A stretch of 64,000 bases of DNA, taken from positions 6,634,001 to 6,698,000 of the forward strand of contig NZ_CP053452.2 in assembly GCF_013128195.2 (NCBI RefSeq). Direction: 5' to 3'. A program made the position numbers and the translations under genes. Each line of letters opens with the position of its first letter. Position 1 is the stretch's first letter. Shown here one piece after another: positions 38,830 to 47,819 of the stretch. The notes beneath the pieces were generated by a model. The model ran no database searches. It worked only from the letters and a program-made list of their open reading frames with translations, and was not told the origin of the DNA. This DNA comes from Frigoriglobus tundricola (GTDB taxonomy: Bacteria > Planctomycetota > Planctomycetia > Gemmatales > Gemmataceae).

Positions 38830-40587
38830 ATGTTCACGGGATCGAGAATCCAGACCGCCCTTGTGCTCGCCGTCGGCCTGACGGCCGGCTACGCGGCGGC
38901 GTCCGGGCGGTTCAACTCGTTCGCGAGCACCGGGGCGGCCCCCGCCGGCGCCGCCGACCCGACCGCCGGACCGGCCGCCGGTGGCTGTTGTGCCGGCGCC
39001 GATCCGGCGGCGCTGGCGGCGGTCGCCGCCCACAACGCGAAAGTGGCCGCGGCGGCACAAAAAGATGGCAAGAAACCGAACGTCTGCGTCATCTGGGGCG
39101 ACGACATCGGCCAGTCGAACCTCAGCTGCTACACCCGCGGGGTCATGGGGTACCACACGCCCAACATCGACGGCATCGCCAAAGCCGGGATGATGTTCAC
39201 CGACTACTACGGCGAGCAGAGTTGCACGGCCGGGCGGGCGTCGTTCATCACCGGGCAGCACGGCCTGCGCACCGGGCTGACGAAGGTCGGGCTGCCGGGG
39301 GCGACCCTCGGCTTGCAGAAAGAGGACCCGACCATCGCCGAACTGCTCAAACCGCTCGGGTACGCCACGGGCCAGTTCGGCAAGAACCACCTGGGCGACC
39401 GCAACGAGTTCCTGCCCACGGTTCACGGGTTCGACGAGTTCTACGGTAACCTGTACCACCTCAACGCCGAGGAAGAACCGGAACTGCCCGACTACCCCAA
39501 GGACCCGGCGTTCCGGGCGAAGTACGGCCCCCGTGGCGTCCTGGACTGTAAGGCCACCGACCGGGACGATCCGACGGTCGACGGGCGGTTCGGGAAAATC
39601 GGCAAGCAGACCATCAAGGACACCGGCCCGCTGACCCGGAAGCGGATGGAGACGATCGACGACGACGTGGCGGACCGGGCCGCGGAGTTCATCAAGCGAC
39701 AGGCGCAGGCGGACAAGCCGTTCTTCGTGTGGGTCAACTTCACCCACATGCACTTCCGCACGCACGTCAAGCCGGAGAGCCGGGGGCAGTCCGGGCGGTG
39801 GATGGGCGAGTACGCCGACGCCATGATCGACCACGACAAGAACATGGGCACGGTGCTCACTGCCCTCGACGCCGCCGGGGTCGCGGACAACACGTTCGTC
39901 GTGTACTCGACCGACAACGGCCCGCACATGAACACCTGGCCGGACGGGGCGATGACCCCGTTCCGGAACGAGAAGAACTCCAACTGGGAGGGCGCGTACC
40001 GGGTGCCGTGTCTCGTCCGCTGGCCGGGCAAGGTCGCGGCGGGCAGCGTGTCGAACCAGATCACGGGCCACCACGACTGGATGCCGACCGTGCTGGCGCT
40101 GGCCGGGGACGCCGGGGTGACCGAGAAGTTGCTCAAGGGGCACCCGGTCGGGGACGCGACCTACAAGGTCCACCTGGACGGCTACAACCTGGTCCCGCAC
40201 CTGACCGGTCAGAGCGCCAGGGGGCCGCGCGAATCGTTCCTGTACTGCAACGACGACCAGCAACTCGTCGGCCTGCGCTACGACAACTGGAAGCTGGTGT
40301 TCATGGAGCAGCGGGCGCCGGGCACCCTGCTGGTCTGGGCCAACCCGTTCACGACGCTCCGGGTCCCCAAAATGTACAACCTGCGGCTCGACCCGTACGA
40401 GCGCGCGGATCTCACCTCGAACACCTACTACGACTGGCTCATGGATCACGCCTTCCTGTGCGTGCCCGCGCAGGACTACGTGGGCAAGTTCCTGATGACC
40501 TTTAAGGACTACCCCCAGCGGCAGAAGGCGGCCAGCTTCAACCTCGACGAGGTCATGAAGAAGTTGCAGGAGAGCGGGGGGAAGTGA
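38830..40587 (+). CDS. exported arylsulfatase, CxAxR type
   Basis: A 585-residue sulfatase. An N-terminal signal segment (residues 8-25) and a Gly/Cys spacer with a CC pair (GGCCAGAD) precede the alkaline-phosphatase-like fold (NVCVIWGDDIG supplies metal Asp residues). The modified Cys is C132 in SCTAGRAS. The canonical third position Pro is Ala, giving CTAGR. TGQFGKNHLGDRNEFLPT and STDNGPHMN complete the active site. It hydrolyses sulfate esters; the natural substrate is unknown, likely a sulfated polysaccharide. The ATG follows AGAGGGG. It is a close paralogue of the gene at 44773. Confidence 0.92.
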   Translation: MFTGSRIQTALVLAVGLTAGYAAASGRFNSFASTGAAPAGAADPTAGPAAGGCCAGADPAALAAVAAHNAKVAAAAQKDGKKPNVCVIWGDDIGQSNLSCYTRGVMGYHTPNIDGIAKAGMMFTDYYGEQSCTAGRASFITGQHGLRTGLTKVGLPGATLGLQKEDPTIAELLKPLGYATGQFGKNHLGDRNEFLPTVHGFDEFYGNLYHLNAEEEPELPDYPKDPAFRAKYGPRGVLDCKATDRDDPTVDGRFGKIGKQTIKDTGPLTRKRMETIDDDVADRAAEFIKRQAQADKPFFVWVNFTHMHFRTHVKPESRGQSGRWMGEYADAMIDHDKNMGTVLTALDAAGVADNTFVVYSTDNGPHMNTWPDGAMTPFRNEKNSNWEGAYRVPCLVRWPGKVAAGSVSNQITGHHDWMPTVLALAGDAGVTEKLLKGHPVGDATYKVHLDGYNLVPHLTGQSARGPRESFLYCNDDQQLVGLRYDNWKLVFMEQRAPGTLLVWANPFTTLRVPKMYNLRLDPYERADLTSNTYYDWLMDHAFLCVPAQDYVGKFLMTFKDYPQRQKAASFNLDEVMKKLQESGGK

Positions 40588-40685
40588 CCCGATGGGGGGC
40601 GCCGCGCCGGCCGGGCGGTCGAGCCCTCCGGTCGGCCCATCGCCGGTTCGGTGACGCGCCCCGCTACCCCACAGGAACCTACACC

Positions 40686-42167
40686 GTGTGTTCGCGACTC
40701 CTCCTGACGGCCGCACTCGGCGCGATCGGCTGGGCCGTCACCGCGCCCGCCGCACCAGCGGCGGACAAGCCCAACATCGTCGTCATCCTCGCGGACGATC
40801 TCGGCAACGCCGACCTCGGCTACCGCGGGAGCAAGATCAAGACGCCCAACATCGACGCTCTGGCAAGGGGCGGGGTGCGGCTCGAATCGTATTACGGCCT
40901 GCCCCTCTGCACCCCCGCCCGTGCGGCGCTCATGACCGGCCGCTACCCGATGCGCCACGGGCTGCAGACGCTCGTGATCTTCCCGGGCCACAAGTACGGT
41001 CTGCCGACCGACGAAAAGACCCTGCCGCAGGCGCTCAAAGAGGTGGGCTACGCGACGTACATGGTCGGGAAGTGGCACCTCGGCCACGCGGACAAGAAGT
41101 TCTGGCCGCAGAACCGCGGGTTCGACCACTTTTACGGTAACGTCGTCGGCGAGGTGGATTACTTCACCAAGGACCGGGGCGGCGTCACCGACTGGCAGCG
41201 GAACGGCACCTTCCTCAAGGAGGAGGGCTACTACACGCACCAGATCGGCCGCGAGGCGGTCGGGCTGATCGAAAAGCACGACACGGCCAAGCCGCTGTTC
41301 CTGTACTTCGCCTCCCTCTCCGCGCACGCCCCGTACCAGGCGCCGAAAGACGAGATCGCCGCCTACAAGGACGTGTTCCCGGACCCGCAGCACCGGACCT
41401 ACGCGGCGATGGTCACCGGCCTGGACGCGGAGGTGGGGCGGATCGTCGCCGCGCTGGAAAAGAAGGGGATGCGCGAGAACACCGTGATCTTCTTCACCTC
41501 GGACAACGGCGGGGCCACGAGCGCGCTGTTCGCCACCGGGGCCCGGTCCCCGGAGGAGCGCGGGGCGAGCGGGGGCGTGGCGCTCGGGGCCAAGCCGCCG
41601 TGTTCGAACGCCCCGTTCCGCGGCGGCAAGGGAAGCCTCAAGGAGGGCGGGGTGCGCCTGCCCGCGATCGTGAACTGGCCGGCGAAGCTCAAACCCCGCG
41701 TCGTGAACGAGCCGCTGCACCACGTCGACGTGATGCCGACCCTGCTCGGCCTGGCCGGCGGGAAAGGGAGTTCCGACCACCCGTTCGACGGGGCGGACGC
41801 GCTCGCCACCATCGCCGAGGGCAAGCCGTCGCCGCACGACGACATCTTGATCAACGTGGAGGCGTTCCGCGGGGCCATCCGAAAAGACAATTGGAAGCTC
41901 ATCAAGGTCGCCGCGCTTCCGGGCACGACCGAACTGTTCGACGTTTCGAAAGATCCGGGCGAGACGGAGAACCTGGCGGCCAAGTACCCCGACGTGGTCA
42001 AGGGGCTGGAAGCCCGGCTCCTGAACTACGCCCGGCAGCAGAAGCCGAGCGAGTGGTTGAAGTCGCAGGTGGACTTCCTCGGCTTCCAGGGCGAGACGTT
42101 CCTCGACCCGGAGTACAGCACGGACGGCGGCCTGCCGCACGAGAAGCCGGTTCTCCCCAAGAAGTGA
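40686..42167 (+). CDS. exported sulfatase, canonical CxPxR
   Basis: Starts at GTG 40686 (AGGA upstream), yielding 493 residues with a clear signal peptide ending APAAD. The N-terminal metal motif IVVILADDLG is followed by the modification site CTPAR at C75 and the HGLQ segment. MVGKWHLGH carries the Lys/His pair, and FFTSDNGG supplies the distal metal ligands. This is a typical S1-family sulfatase resembling N-acetylgalactosamine-sulfatase-type enzymes; the substrate is not deducible. An upstream in-frame ATG at 40584 overlaps the previous stop but would place 34 residues before the signal peptide. Confidence 0.92.
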   Translation: MCSRLLLTAALGAIGWAVTAPAAPAADKPNIVVILADDLGNADLGYRGSKIKTPNIDALARGGVRLESYYGLPLCTPARAALMTGRYPMRHGLQTLVIFPGHKYGLPTDEKTLPQALKEVGYATYMVGKWHLGHADKKFWPQNRGFDHFYGNVVGEVDYFTKDRGGVTDWQRNGTFLKEEGYYTHQIGREAVGLIEKHDTAKPLFLYFASLSAHAPYQAPKDEIAAYKDVFPDPQHRTYAAMVTGLDAEVGRIVAALEKKGMRENTVIFFTSDNGGATSALFATGARSPEERGASGGVALGAKPPCSNAPFRGGKGSLKEGGVRLPAIVNWPAKLKPRVVNEPLHHVDVMPTLLGLAGGKGSSDHPFDGADALATIAEGKPSPHDDILINVEAFRGAIRKDNWKLIKVAALPGTTELFDVSKDPGETENLAAKYPDVVKGLEARLLNYARQQKPSEWLKSQVDFLGFQGETFLDPEYSTDGGLPHEKPVLPKK

Positions 42168-42169
42168 CC

Positions 42170-42199
42170 GGGTCCGGCGCGGAACCCCGCGCCGGGCCC
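42170..42199. terminator. GC hairpin between sulfatase genes
   Basis: The arms GGGTCCGGCGCGG (42170-42182) and CCGCGCCGGGCCC (42187-42199) pair with one G-T wobble around an AACC loop. It begins two bases after the stop of the second sulfatase and lies before the third. It could attenuate read-through or stabilise the upstream message. Confidence 0.5.
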
Positions 42200-42231
42200 T
42201 CAGGTCGCCGACCACACCCCGAGGGCCCGCC

Positions 42232-44646
42232 ATGCGCTCGCGCTTCCTGCTTACCGCGGTCTTCGCCCTTGGTGGGTTCTCCGGTTGGATGGCCGCATCC
42301 GGTCGGCTCGCGGACCTGTTCACTCGGGAGCAGACGACCGCCGCGAAGGGGGACGGCTCCGTGCTGCCGTTCCCCCCGACGCCGTCGGCGAGTGTCGCCG
42401 GTCCGACGGTGCGGGACTCGAAGATGGCGTGGCGGAAGGAGCCGGACCGCCTCAAGCCCGGCGCGCCGAACGTGCTGATCGTGCTGATCGATGACGTGGG
42501 GTTCGGGACGCCCGACACGTTCGGCGGCGAGTGCCGCACGCCGACGCTCACGAAGCTGAAGGCCGAGGGGGTCTGCTACAACACGTTCCACACCACCTCG
42601 ATCTGCTCCCCGACGCGCGCCGCCCTGCTGACCGGCCGGAACCACCACCGCGTGGGCAACGGCACCATCGCGGAGCGGGCCTCCGACTTCGACGGCTACA
42701 CCGGCACCATCCCGAAGACCGCCGCCACCGTTCCCGAGGTACTGCACCACTACGGCTACAGGTCCGCGGCGTTCGGCAAGTGGCACAACACGCCGGCCAA
42801 CCAGACCACCGCGATGGGGCCATTCGACCGCTGGCCCACCGGCCACGGGTTCGACCATTTCTACGGGTTCCTCGCGGGCGAAACGTCGCAATGGGAACCG
42901 CGCCTGTACGAGAACGTCACCCCGATCGAGCCGCCCCGGAGCGAGAAGTACCACCTGACCGAGGACATGGTCGAGAAGGGCCTCGCGTGGCTGAAGCGGC
43001 ACCAGGCGTTCGCGCCGGACAAGCCGTTCTTCATGTACTGGGCGCCCGGCGCCGCCCACGGGCCGCACCACATCTTCAAGGAGTGGGCCGACAAGTATAA
43101 GGGCCGGTTCGACGACGGCTGGGACAAGTACCGCGAACGCGTCTTCGCCCGCCAGACGCAACTCGGCTGGGTCCCGAAGGGCACGAAACTCACCCCGCGC
43201 CCCGACACGCTCGCGGCGTGGGACAGCATCCCGGAGGCGGAGCGGCCGTTCCAGCGCCGGCTCATGGAAGTGTTCGCCGGGTTCGTGGAACACACCGACG
43301 CCCAGGTCGGCAAGCTGGTGGACGGGATGGAGCGGCTCGGCCTGCGCGAAAACACGATCATCCTGTACGCGTGGGGCGACAACGGGTCCAGCGCCGAGGG
43401 GCAGAAGGGGACCGTCAGCGAACTGCTGGCCCAGAACAACGTCCCGAACACGGTCCAACAGCAACTCGCGGCGCTCGATCGGGTCGGCGGGGTCCCGGCG
43501 CTGGGCGGCCCGAAGGTGGACAGCATGTACCACGCGGGGTGGGCCTGGGCCGGCTGCACACCGTTCCGATCCACGAAGCTGGTCGCGGCGCACTTCGGGG
43601 GCACGCGCAACCCGCTGGTCGTCACGTGGCCGAAAGGCATCAAGCCGGACGCCGCGCCGCGGCCGCAGTTCCACCACGTGAACGACATCGCCCCGACGCT
43701 CTACGAGGTGATCGGCGTCCGGCCGCCCGACGAGGTGAACGGCTTCAAGCAGGACCCGATTGACGGCGTGAGCTTCGCGTACACGTTCGCCGACGCCACG
43801 GCGGCGGGCCGGAAGAGGACCCAGTACTTCGAGAACAACGGCAGCCGCGGCGTCTACCACGACGGCTGGTTCGCCGGCACGTTCGGGCCGCTCGTCCCGT
43901 GGGACACGGCCGGGTCCGCACCGACGCTCAAGGCGTGGGACGCGAACCAGGACGTGTGGGAACTTTACGACCTCACGAACGACTTCTCGCAGGCGAACGA
44001 CGTGGCCGCGAAAGAGCCCGCCCGGCTGGCGGCGATGAAGGCCCTCTTCCTGTCCGAGGCGAAGGCGAACAAGGCGCTCCCGATCGGCGGCGGGCTGTGG
44101 ACGCGGTTGCACCCCGAAGACGCCGTCGGCAGCCCGTACACGTCGTGGCGGTTCGACGCGACCAGCGTCCGGATGCCGGAGTTCACCGCGCCGCCCCTCG
44201 GTAAGCGGAGTACGCACGTCACCGCCGATGTTGAGGTCGGCAAAGGCGCCTCCGGGGTGCTGTACGCCCTCGGCGGCGCGAGCGGCGGTGTGACGCTTTA
44301 CATGGACAAGGGCCAGCTCGTCTACGAGTACAACATGCTGATCATCGAGCGGACGACCGCCCGGAGCGACGCGAAGATCGCACCCGGCAAGCACAGGATC
44401 GAGGTCGTCGAGACGATCGCGCGGCCCGGCGCCCCGGCCGACGTGGTCCTGAAGGTGGACGGCAAAGGGGTCGCGAAGGTCACGGTGAAGCGGACCGTAC
44501 CGGGGGCGTTCACGGCGAGCGAGACGTTAGACGTCGGGGCCGATCTCGGCTCGCCCGTCTCGCTCGAGTACTTCGACCGCGCACCGTTCAAGTTCGACGG
44601 CACGATCGAGAAGATCGTCGTCGAGTCAACGGCGCCCGTGCGGTAA
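42232..44646 (+). CDS. large exported arylsulfatase with C-terminal beta domain
   Basis: An 804-residue sulfatase of the long arylsulfatase type. An N-terminal membrane or signal segment at residues 4-22 and a Ser/Pro spacer precede VLIVLIDDVGFG. The modification site is CSPTR (C125). FGKWHNTP and YAWGDNGSS complete the core. A long insertion and a C-terminal beta sandwich (ADVEVGKGASGVLYALGG ... KIVVESTAPVR) extend it by about 170 residues, perhaps a carbohydrate-binding module. The ATG follows GAGGG. It has the highest length in the cluster and is not a close paralogue of the others. Confidence 0.92.
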   Translation: MRSRFLLTAVFALGGFSGWMAASGRLADLFTREQTTAAKGDGSVLPFPPTPSASVAGPTVRDSKMAWRKEPDRLKPGAPNVLIVLIDDVGFGTPDTFGGECRTPTLTKLKAEGVCYNTFHTTSICSPTRAALLTGRNHHRVGNGTIAERASDFDGYTGTIPKTAATVPEVLHHYGYRSAAFGKWHNTPANQTTAMGPFDRWPTGHGFDHFYGFLAGETSQWEPRLYENVTPIEPPRSEKYHLTEDMVEKGLAWLKRHQAFAPDKPFFMYWAPGAAHGPHHIFKEWADKYKGRFDDGWDKYRERVFARQTQLGWVPKGTKLTPRPDTLAAWDSIPEAERPFQRRLMEVFAGFVEHTDAQVGKLVDGMERLGLRENTIILYAWGDNGSSAEGQKGTVSELLAQNNVPNTVQQQLAALDRVGGVPALGGPKVDSMYHAGWAWAGCTPFRSTKLVAAHFGGTRNPLVVTWPKGIKPDAAPRPQFHHVNDIAPTLYEVIGVRPPDEVNGFKQDPIDGVSFAYTFADATAAGRKRTQYFENNGSRGVYHDGWFAGTFGPLVPWDTAGSAPTLKAWDANQDVWELYDLTNDFSQANDVAAKEPARLAAMKALFLSEAKANKALPIGGGLWTRLHPEDAVGSPYTSWRFDATSVRMPEFTAPPLGKRSTHVTADVEVGKGASGVLYALGGASGGVTLYMDKGQLVYEYNMLIIERTTARSDAKIAPGKHRIEVVETIARPGAPADVVLKVDGKGVAKVTVKRTVPGAFTASETLDVGADLGSPVSLEYFDRAPFKFDGTIEKIVVESTAPVR

Positions 44647-44772
44647 GTGCGTCGGCGCGAAGGAGCGTCCGCGCGTTGGTGCGAGTGAGTGGGCCGGCGA
44701 ACGTTACCCCGGTCGCGTTGGGGCGCCGGGACCCACTCGGAGAGTCGTGTTCTACACCCAGAGGAAGACCCC

Positions 44773-46533
44773 GTGAGACGTTCCAGACTTCAACTCCTCG
44801 CCGTCCTGGTGGTCGGCGCGGTGTTCGGCTACGCCGCGGCCGACCCGGCCGTGCTGCACCCGTTCCGGAGTACGCAGGCGGCTCCGCCGGCCGCGGCCGC
44901 CGGCGGGCTCGATGGGGGCTGTTGTGGCGGCGCCGATAAGGCGGCTCTGCTGGCGGTTAGTGCCCACAACGCGAAGGTGTCCGCGGCGGCCCAGAAGGAC
45001 GGCAAGCAGCCGAACATCGTCGTCATCATGGGCGACGACATCGGCATCTGGAACATCGGTGCCTACCACCGGGGCATGATGGGCGGGCGGACCCCGCACC
45101 TCGACAAGCTCGCCAAGGAGGGCATGCTGTTCACCGATTACTACGCCGAGGCGAGCTGCACCGCGGGCCGCGCGGCGTTCGTCACCGGCGAGCTGCCGAT
45201 CCGCACCGGGATGACCACGGTCGGCCAGGCCGGCGCCAAGACCGGGCTGCCCGCCGAAGCCTGCACGATCGCCACCGCGCTCAAGGACCTGGGCTACGCC
45301 ACGGGCCAGTTCGGCAAGAACCACCTGGGCGACCGCAACGAGTTCCTGCCCACCGTCCACGGGTTCGACGAGTTCTTCGGCTACCTGTACCACCTGGACG
45401 CGATGGAGGACCCCGCGCACCCCGGCTACCCGCAGGAACTACTGGACCGCGTCGGGCCGCGCAACATGGTCCACTCGTGGGCGACGGACAAGGACGACCC
45501 GACCGAGATGCCCCGGTGGGGCAAGGTCGGCAAGCAGAAGATCGAGGACGCGGGCACACTGTACCCGAAGCGGATGGAGACGGTCGATGACGAGATCCGC
45601 GACCTCTCCTTCAAGTTCCTCGACAAGGCCAAGGCCGACGGCAAGCCGTTCTTCCTCTGGCTCAACCCGACCCGCATGCACATCGTCACCCACCTCTCGG
45701 ACAAGTACCAGAAGGTGCGCAACTCGAAGAACGGCTGGTCCATCCAGGAGGCCGGCATGGCCCAGCTCGACGACATCGTCGGCGAGACGATGCAGAAGCT
45801 CAAGGACCTGGGCGTGGACGACAACACCATCGTCGTCTTCACCACGGACAACGGCACGGAAACGTTCACCTGGCCGGACGGCGGGAACACCCCGTTCCGG
45901 GGGCAAAAGGGTACGATCTACGAGGGCGGGTTCCGCGCCCCCGCGCTGGTCCGCTGGCCGGGCCGCGTGCCCGCCGGCGCGGTCGAGAACGGCATCATGT
46001 CCGGCCTGGACTGGTTCCCCACGCTCGTCGCCGCCGCCGGCAACCCGAACATCAAGGAGGAGCTGCTGAAGGGCAAGACGATCGGCGCCCGCACCTACAA
46101 GAACCACCTGGACAGCTACAACCAGTTGGACATGCTCACCGGCAAGGGGCCGTCCAAGCGCCACGAGATCTTCTACTTCGGCGAGAGCACCCTCGGGGCG
46201 GTCCGCATCGGCGACTTCAAGTACCGGTTCATCGACCAGCCGAAGGGCTGGATCGGGGGCAAGGTCCAGGTCGACGCGCCCGTGCTGACGAACCTGCGCC
46301 TGGACCCGTTCGAGCGGTTCGATTACCCGGAGAACGGGACGCTCAACGGCACGCAGAATTACTTTAGCTGGTTCCAGTACGAGTTCTGGCGGTTCGTGTT
46401 CGTCCAGGAGGAGGTGGCGAAGCTGGCCGTGACGGCGCTCGAATACCCGCCCATGCAGAAGGGCGCGAGCTTCAACCTCGAAGCCGTGAAGGCGAAGATC
46501 GAGGACGCCATGAAGGCGCAGCGCGCCCGGTAA
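44773..46533 (+). CDS. exported arylsulfatase, CxAxR type, paralogue of 38830
   Basis: Starts at GTG 44773 after GAGGAAG and encodes 586 residues. It parallels the first sulfatase throughout: signal segment, a spacer with a CC pair (GGCCGGADKAALLAV), NIVVIMGDDIG, the modification site CTAGR at C129, TGQFGKNHLGDRNEFLPT and TTDNGTETF. As in the first gene the Pro of CxPxR is Ala. The two probably arose by duplication within the cluster. A strong hairpin follows the stop, ending the sulfatase group. Confidence 0.92.
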   Translation: MRRSRLQLLAVLVVGAVFGYAAADPAVLHPFRSTQAAPPAAAAGGLDGGCCGGADKAALLAVSAHNAKVSAAAQKDGKQPNIVVIMGDDIGIWNIGAYHRGMMGGRTPHLDKLAKEGMLFTDYYAEASCTAGRAAFVTGELPIRTGMTTVGQAGAKTGLPAEACTIATALKDLGYATGQFGKNHLGDRNEFLPTVHGFDEFFGYLYHLDAMEDPAHPGYPQELLDRVGPRNMVHSWATDKDDPTEMPRWGKVGKQKIEDAGTLYPKRMETVDDEIRDLSFKFLDKAKADGKPFFLWLNPTRMHIVTHLSDKYQKVRNSKNGWSIQEAGMAQLDDIVGETMQKLKDLGVDDNTIVVFTTDNGTETFTWPDGGNTPFRGQKGTIYEGGFRAPALVRWPGRVPAGAVENGIMSGLDWFPTLVAAAGNPNIKEELLKGKTIGARTYKNHLDSYNQLDMLTGKGPSKRHEIFYFGESTLGAVRIGDFKYRFIDQPKGWIGGKVQVDAPVLTNLRLDPFERFDYPENGTLNGTQNYFSWFQYEFWRFVFVQEEVAKLAVTALEYPPMQKGASFNLEAVKAKIEDAMKAQRAR

Positions 46534-46546
46534 GGCACGAGTCCCC

Positions 46547-46570
46547 GCGGGCGCCCCACGGGGCGCCCGC
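46547..46570. terminator. terminator-like hairpin after the sulfatase cluster
   Basis: An 11-bp perfect GC stem (46547-46557 with 46560-46570) has a two-base AC loop and starts 13 bp after the last sulfatase stop. No T tract follows. Such a tight loop would open to a four-base loop in practice. Confidence 0.6.
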
Positions 46571-46598
46571 ACACCACAACCCTCGGGTGGTCCGCGCG

Positions 46599-47006
46599 AT
46601 GTCACCGGCCCCGCTCCTGATCGTGACGGCTGTGGTCGAGGTCGGCGCGGGCGCCGGGTTCCTGCTCGCGCCCGGGGCGGTGTTCGACCTGCTCCTCGGC
46701 GAGGGGCACCCGGCGCCGGACGCGACGTTCGTCGGCCGGGTCGCGGGGGCCGCCCTGCTCGCCCTGGGAGTGGCCGGCGGATTGGGGCGGAACGATAACA
46801 GCAGCCCGGCCCAGCGCGGGCTGTTGACCGGTCTCCTGGTCTACAACGGTGCGGTCGGGGCGCTGCTCGTTTACGCCGCGCTGGGGTTGAATAAGGCCGG
46901 TGTCGCGCTCTGGCCGGCCGTGGCGCTGCACGCCGTACTGGCCGCCGGGTGCGCCGCGGGCCTCCGGAGCGAGCCGTTGTCACCCGTTCGGGAAAGCCGA
47001 TCGTGA
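46599..47006 (+). CDS. small four-helix membrane protein
   Basis: A 135-residue protein with four hydrophobic helices (LLIVTAVVEVGAGAGFLLAP, VGRVAGAALLALGVAGGL, GLLTGLLVYNGAVGALLVYA, VALHAVLAAGCAAGL). It resembles small uncharacterised membrane proteins of the DoxX/DUF4345 kind only in form. The ATG at 46599 is chosen because a GGTGG precedes it, over a GTG at 46587. Its stop overlaps the GTG start of the next gene (GTGA), indicating translational coupling. Confidence 0.72.
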   Translation: MSPAPLLIVTAVVEVGAGAGFLLAPGAVFDLLLGEGHPAPDATFVGRVAGAALLALGVAGGLGRNDNSSPAQRGLLTGLLVYNGAVGALLVYAALGLNKAGVALWPAVALHAVLAAGCAAGLRSEPLSPVRESRS

Positions 47007-47764
47007 ACTCCGTTACCATCGCCGGCACCGTCTTCGCGTGTACCTTTGGCGGGGCACTGTTCGGGATGCGCCTGCGCCGCGCGCTGCCCGAAGCGCACCT
47101 GAACGGCGACTCAAGGGACGTCGTCAAAATGGGTACGGGGCTCCTCGCCACGCTCGCCGCGCTCGTGCTCGGCTTGTTGGTGGCCTCGGCCAAGAGCTCT
47201 TACGACGCGCAGCGGGCCGGGTTCCAACAACTGTCGGCGAACCTCATCGTCCTCGATCGGGCGCTGAAATTGTACGGCCCGGAAACGAAGGACATCCGCG
47301 ACCAGTTGCGCCGCACCGTCGCGCTCGTGCTCGACTACCGCTGGCCCGCCGACGGGTCCCGGTCCAGCGGGCTGGCCGCCCCGGAAATCACGGACCGCGC
47401 CGGGGCGTTGTACGCCGCCATCCTGAACCTGGCGCCCCGAACGGACGCCCAGAAGGCGGTTCAGTCCCAGGCCCTCCAGATGAGCGCCGACCTCGGCCGG
47501 ACCCGCTGGCTCTTGAACGAGCAGGAGGAGAGCTCCATCCCGGCCCCGTTCCTGGTCGTGCTGGTCTTCTGGCTGACCGTTCTGTTCGTCACCTTCGGTC
47601 TGTTCTCGCCCCCGAACGCGACCGTCGGTGCGGCCCTGTTCATCTGTGCGCTGTCTCTCGCCGGCGCCCTGTTTCTGATGGTCGAACTGGACCGGCCGTT
47701 CAGCGGCCTGATTCAAATATCGAGCAAGCCGCTCCGGGACGCCCTCGGGCAGCTCGGTCAGTAG
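47003..47764 (+). CDS. DUF4239-like membrane protein
   Basis: A 253-residue protein with two N-terminal helices (VTIAGTVFACTFGGALFGM, MGTGLLATLAALVLGLLVA), a soluble helical central part (QQLSANLIVLDRALKLYGPET), and two C-terminal helices (FLVVLVFWLTVLFVTFGLF, VGAALFICALSLAGALFLM). The arrangement and the LDRALxxYGPE segment match DUF4239, a bestrophin-like family of unknown transport role. The GTG start overlaps the preceding stop by four bases, so the two genes are coupled. Confidence 0.8.
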   Translation: MNSVTIAGTVFACTFGGALFGMRLRRALPEAHLNGDSRDVVKMGTGLLATLAALVLGLLVASAKSSYDAQRAGFQQLSANLIVLDRALKLYGPETKDIRDQLRRTVALVLDYRWPADGSRSSGLAAPEITDRAGALYAAILNLAPRTDAQKAVQSQALQMSADLGRTRWLLNEQEESSIPAPFLVVLVFWLTVLFVTFGLFSPPNATVGAALFICALSLAGALFLMVELDRPFSGLIQISSKPLRDALGQLGQ

Positions 47765-47819
47765 GCGCTGGTGTCGGACGGGTCCGATAGAGACGGTTTC
47801 ACACCCCGTGGAGTCACCG

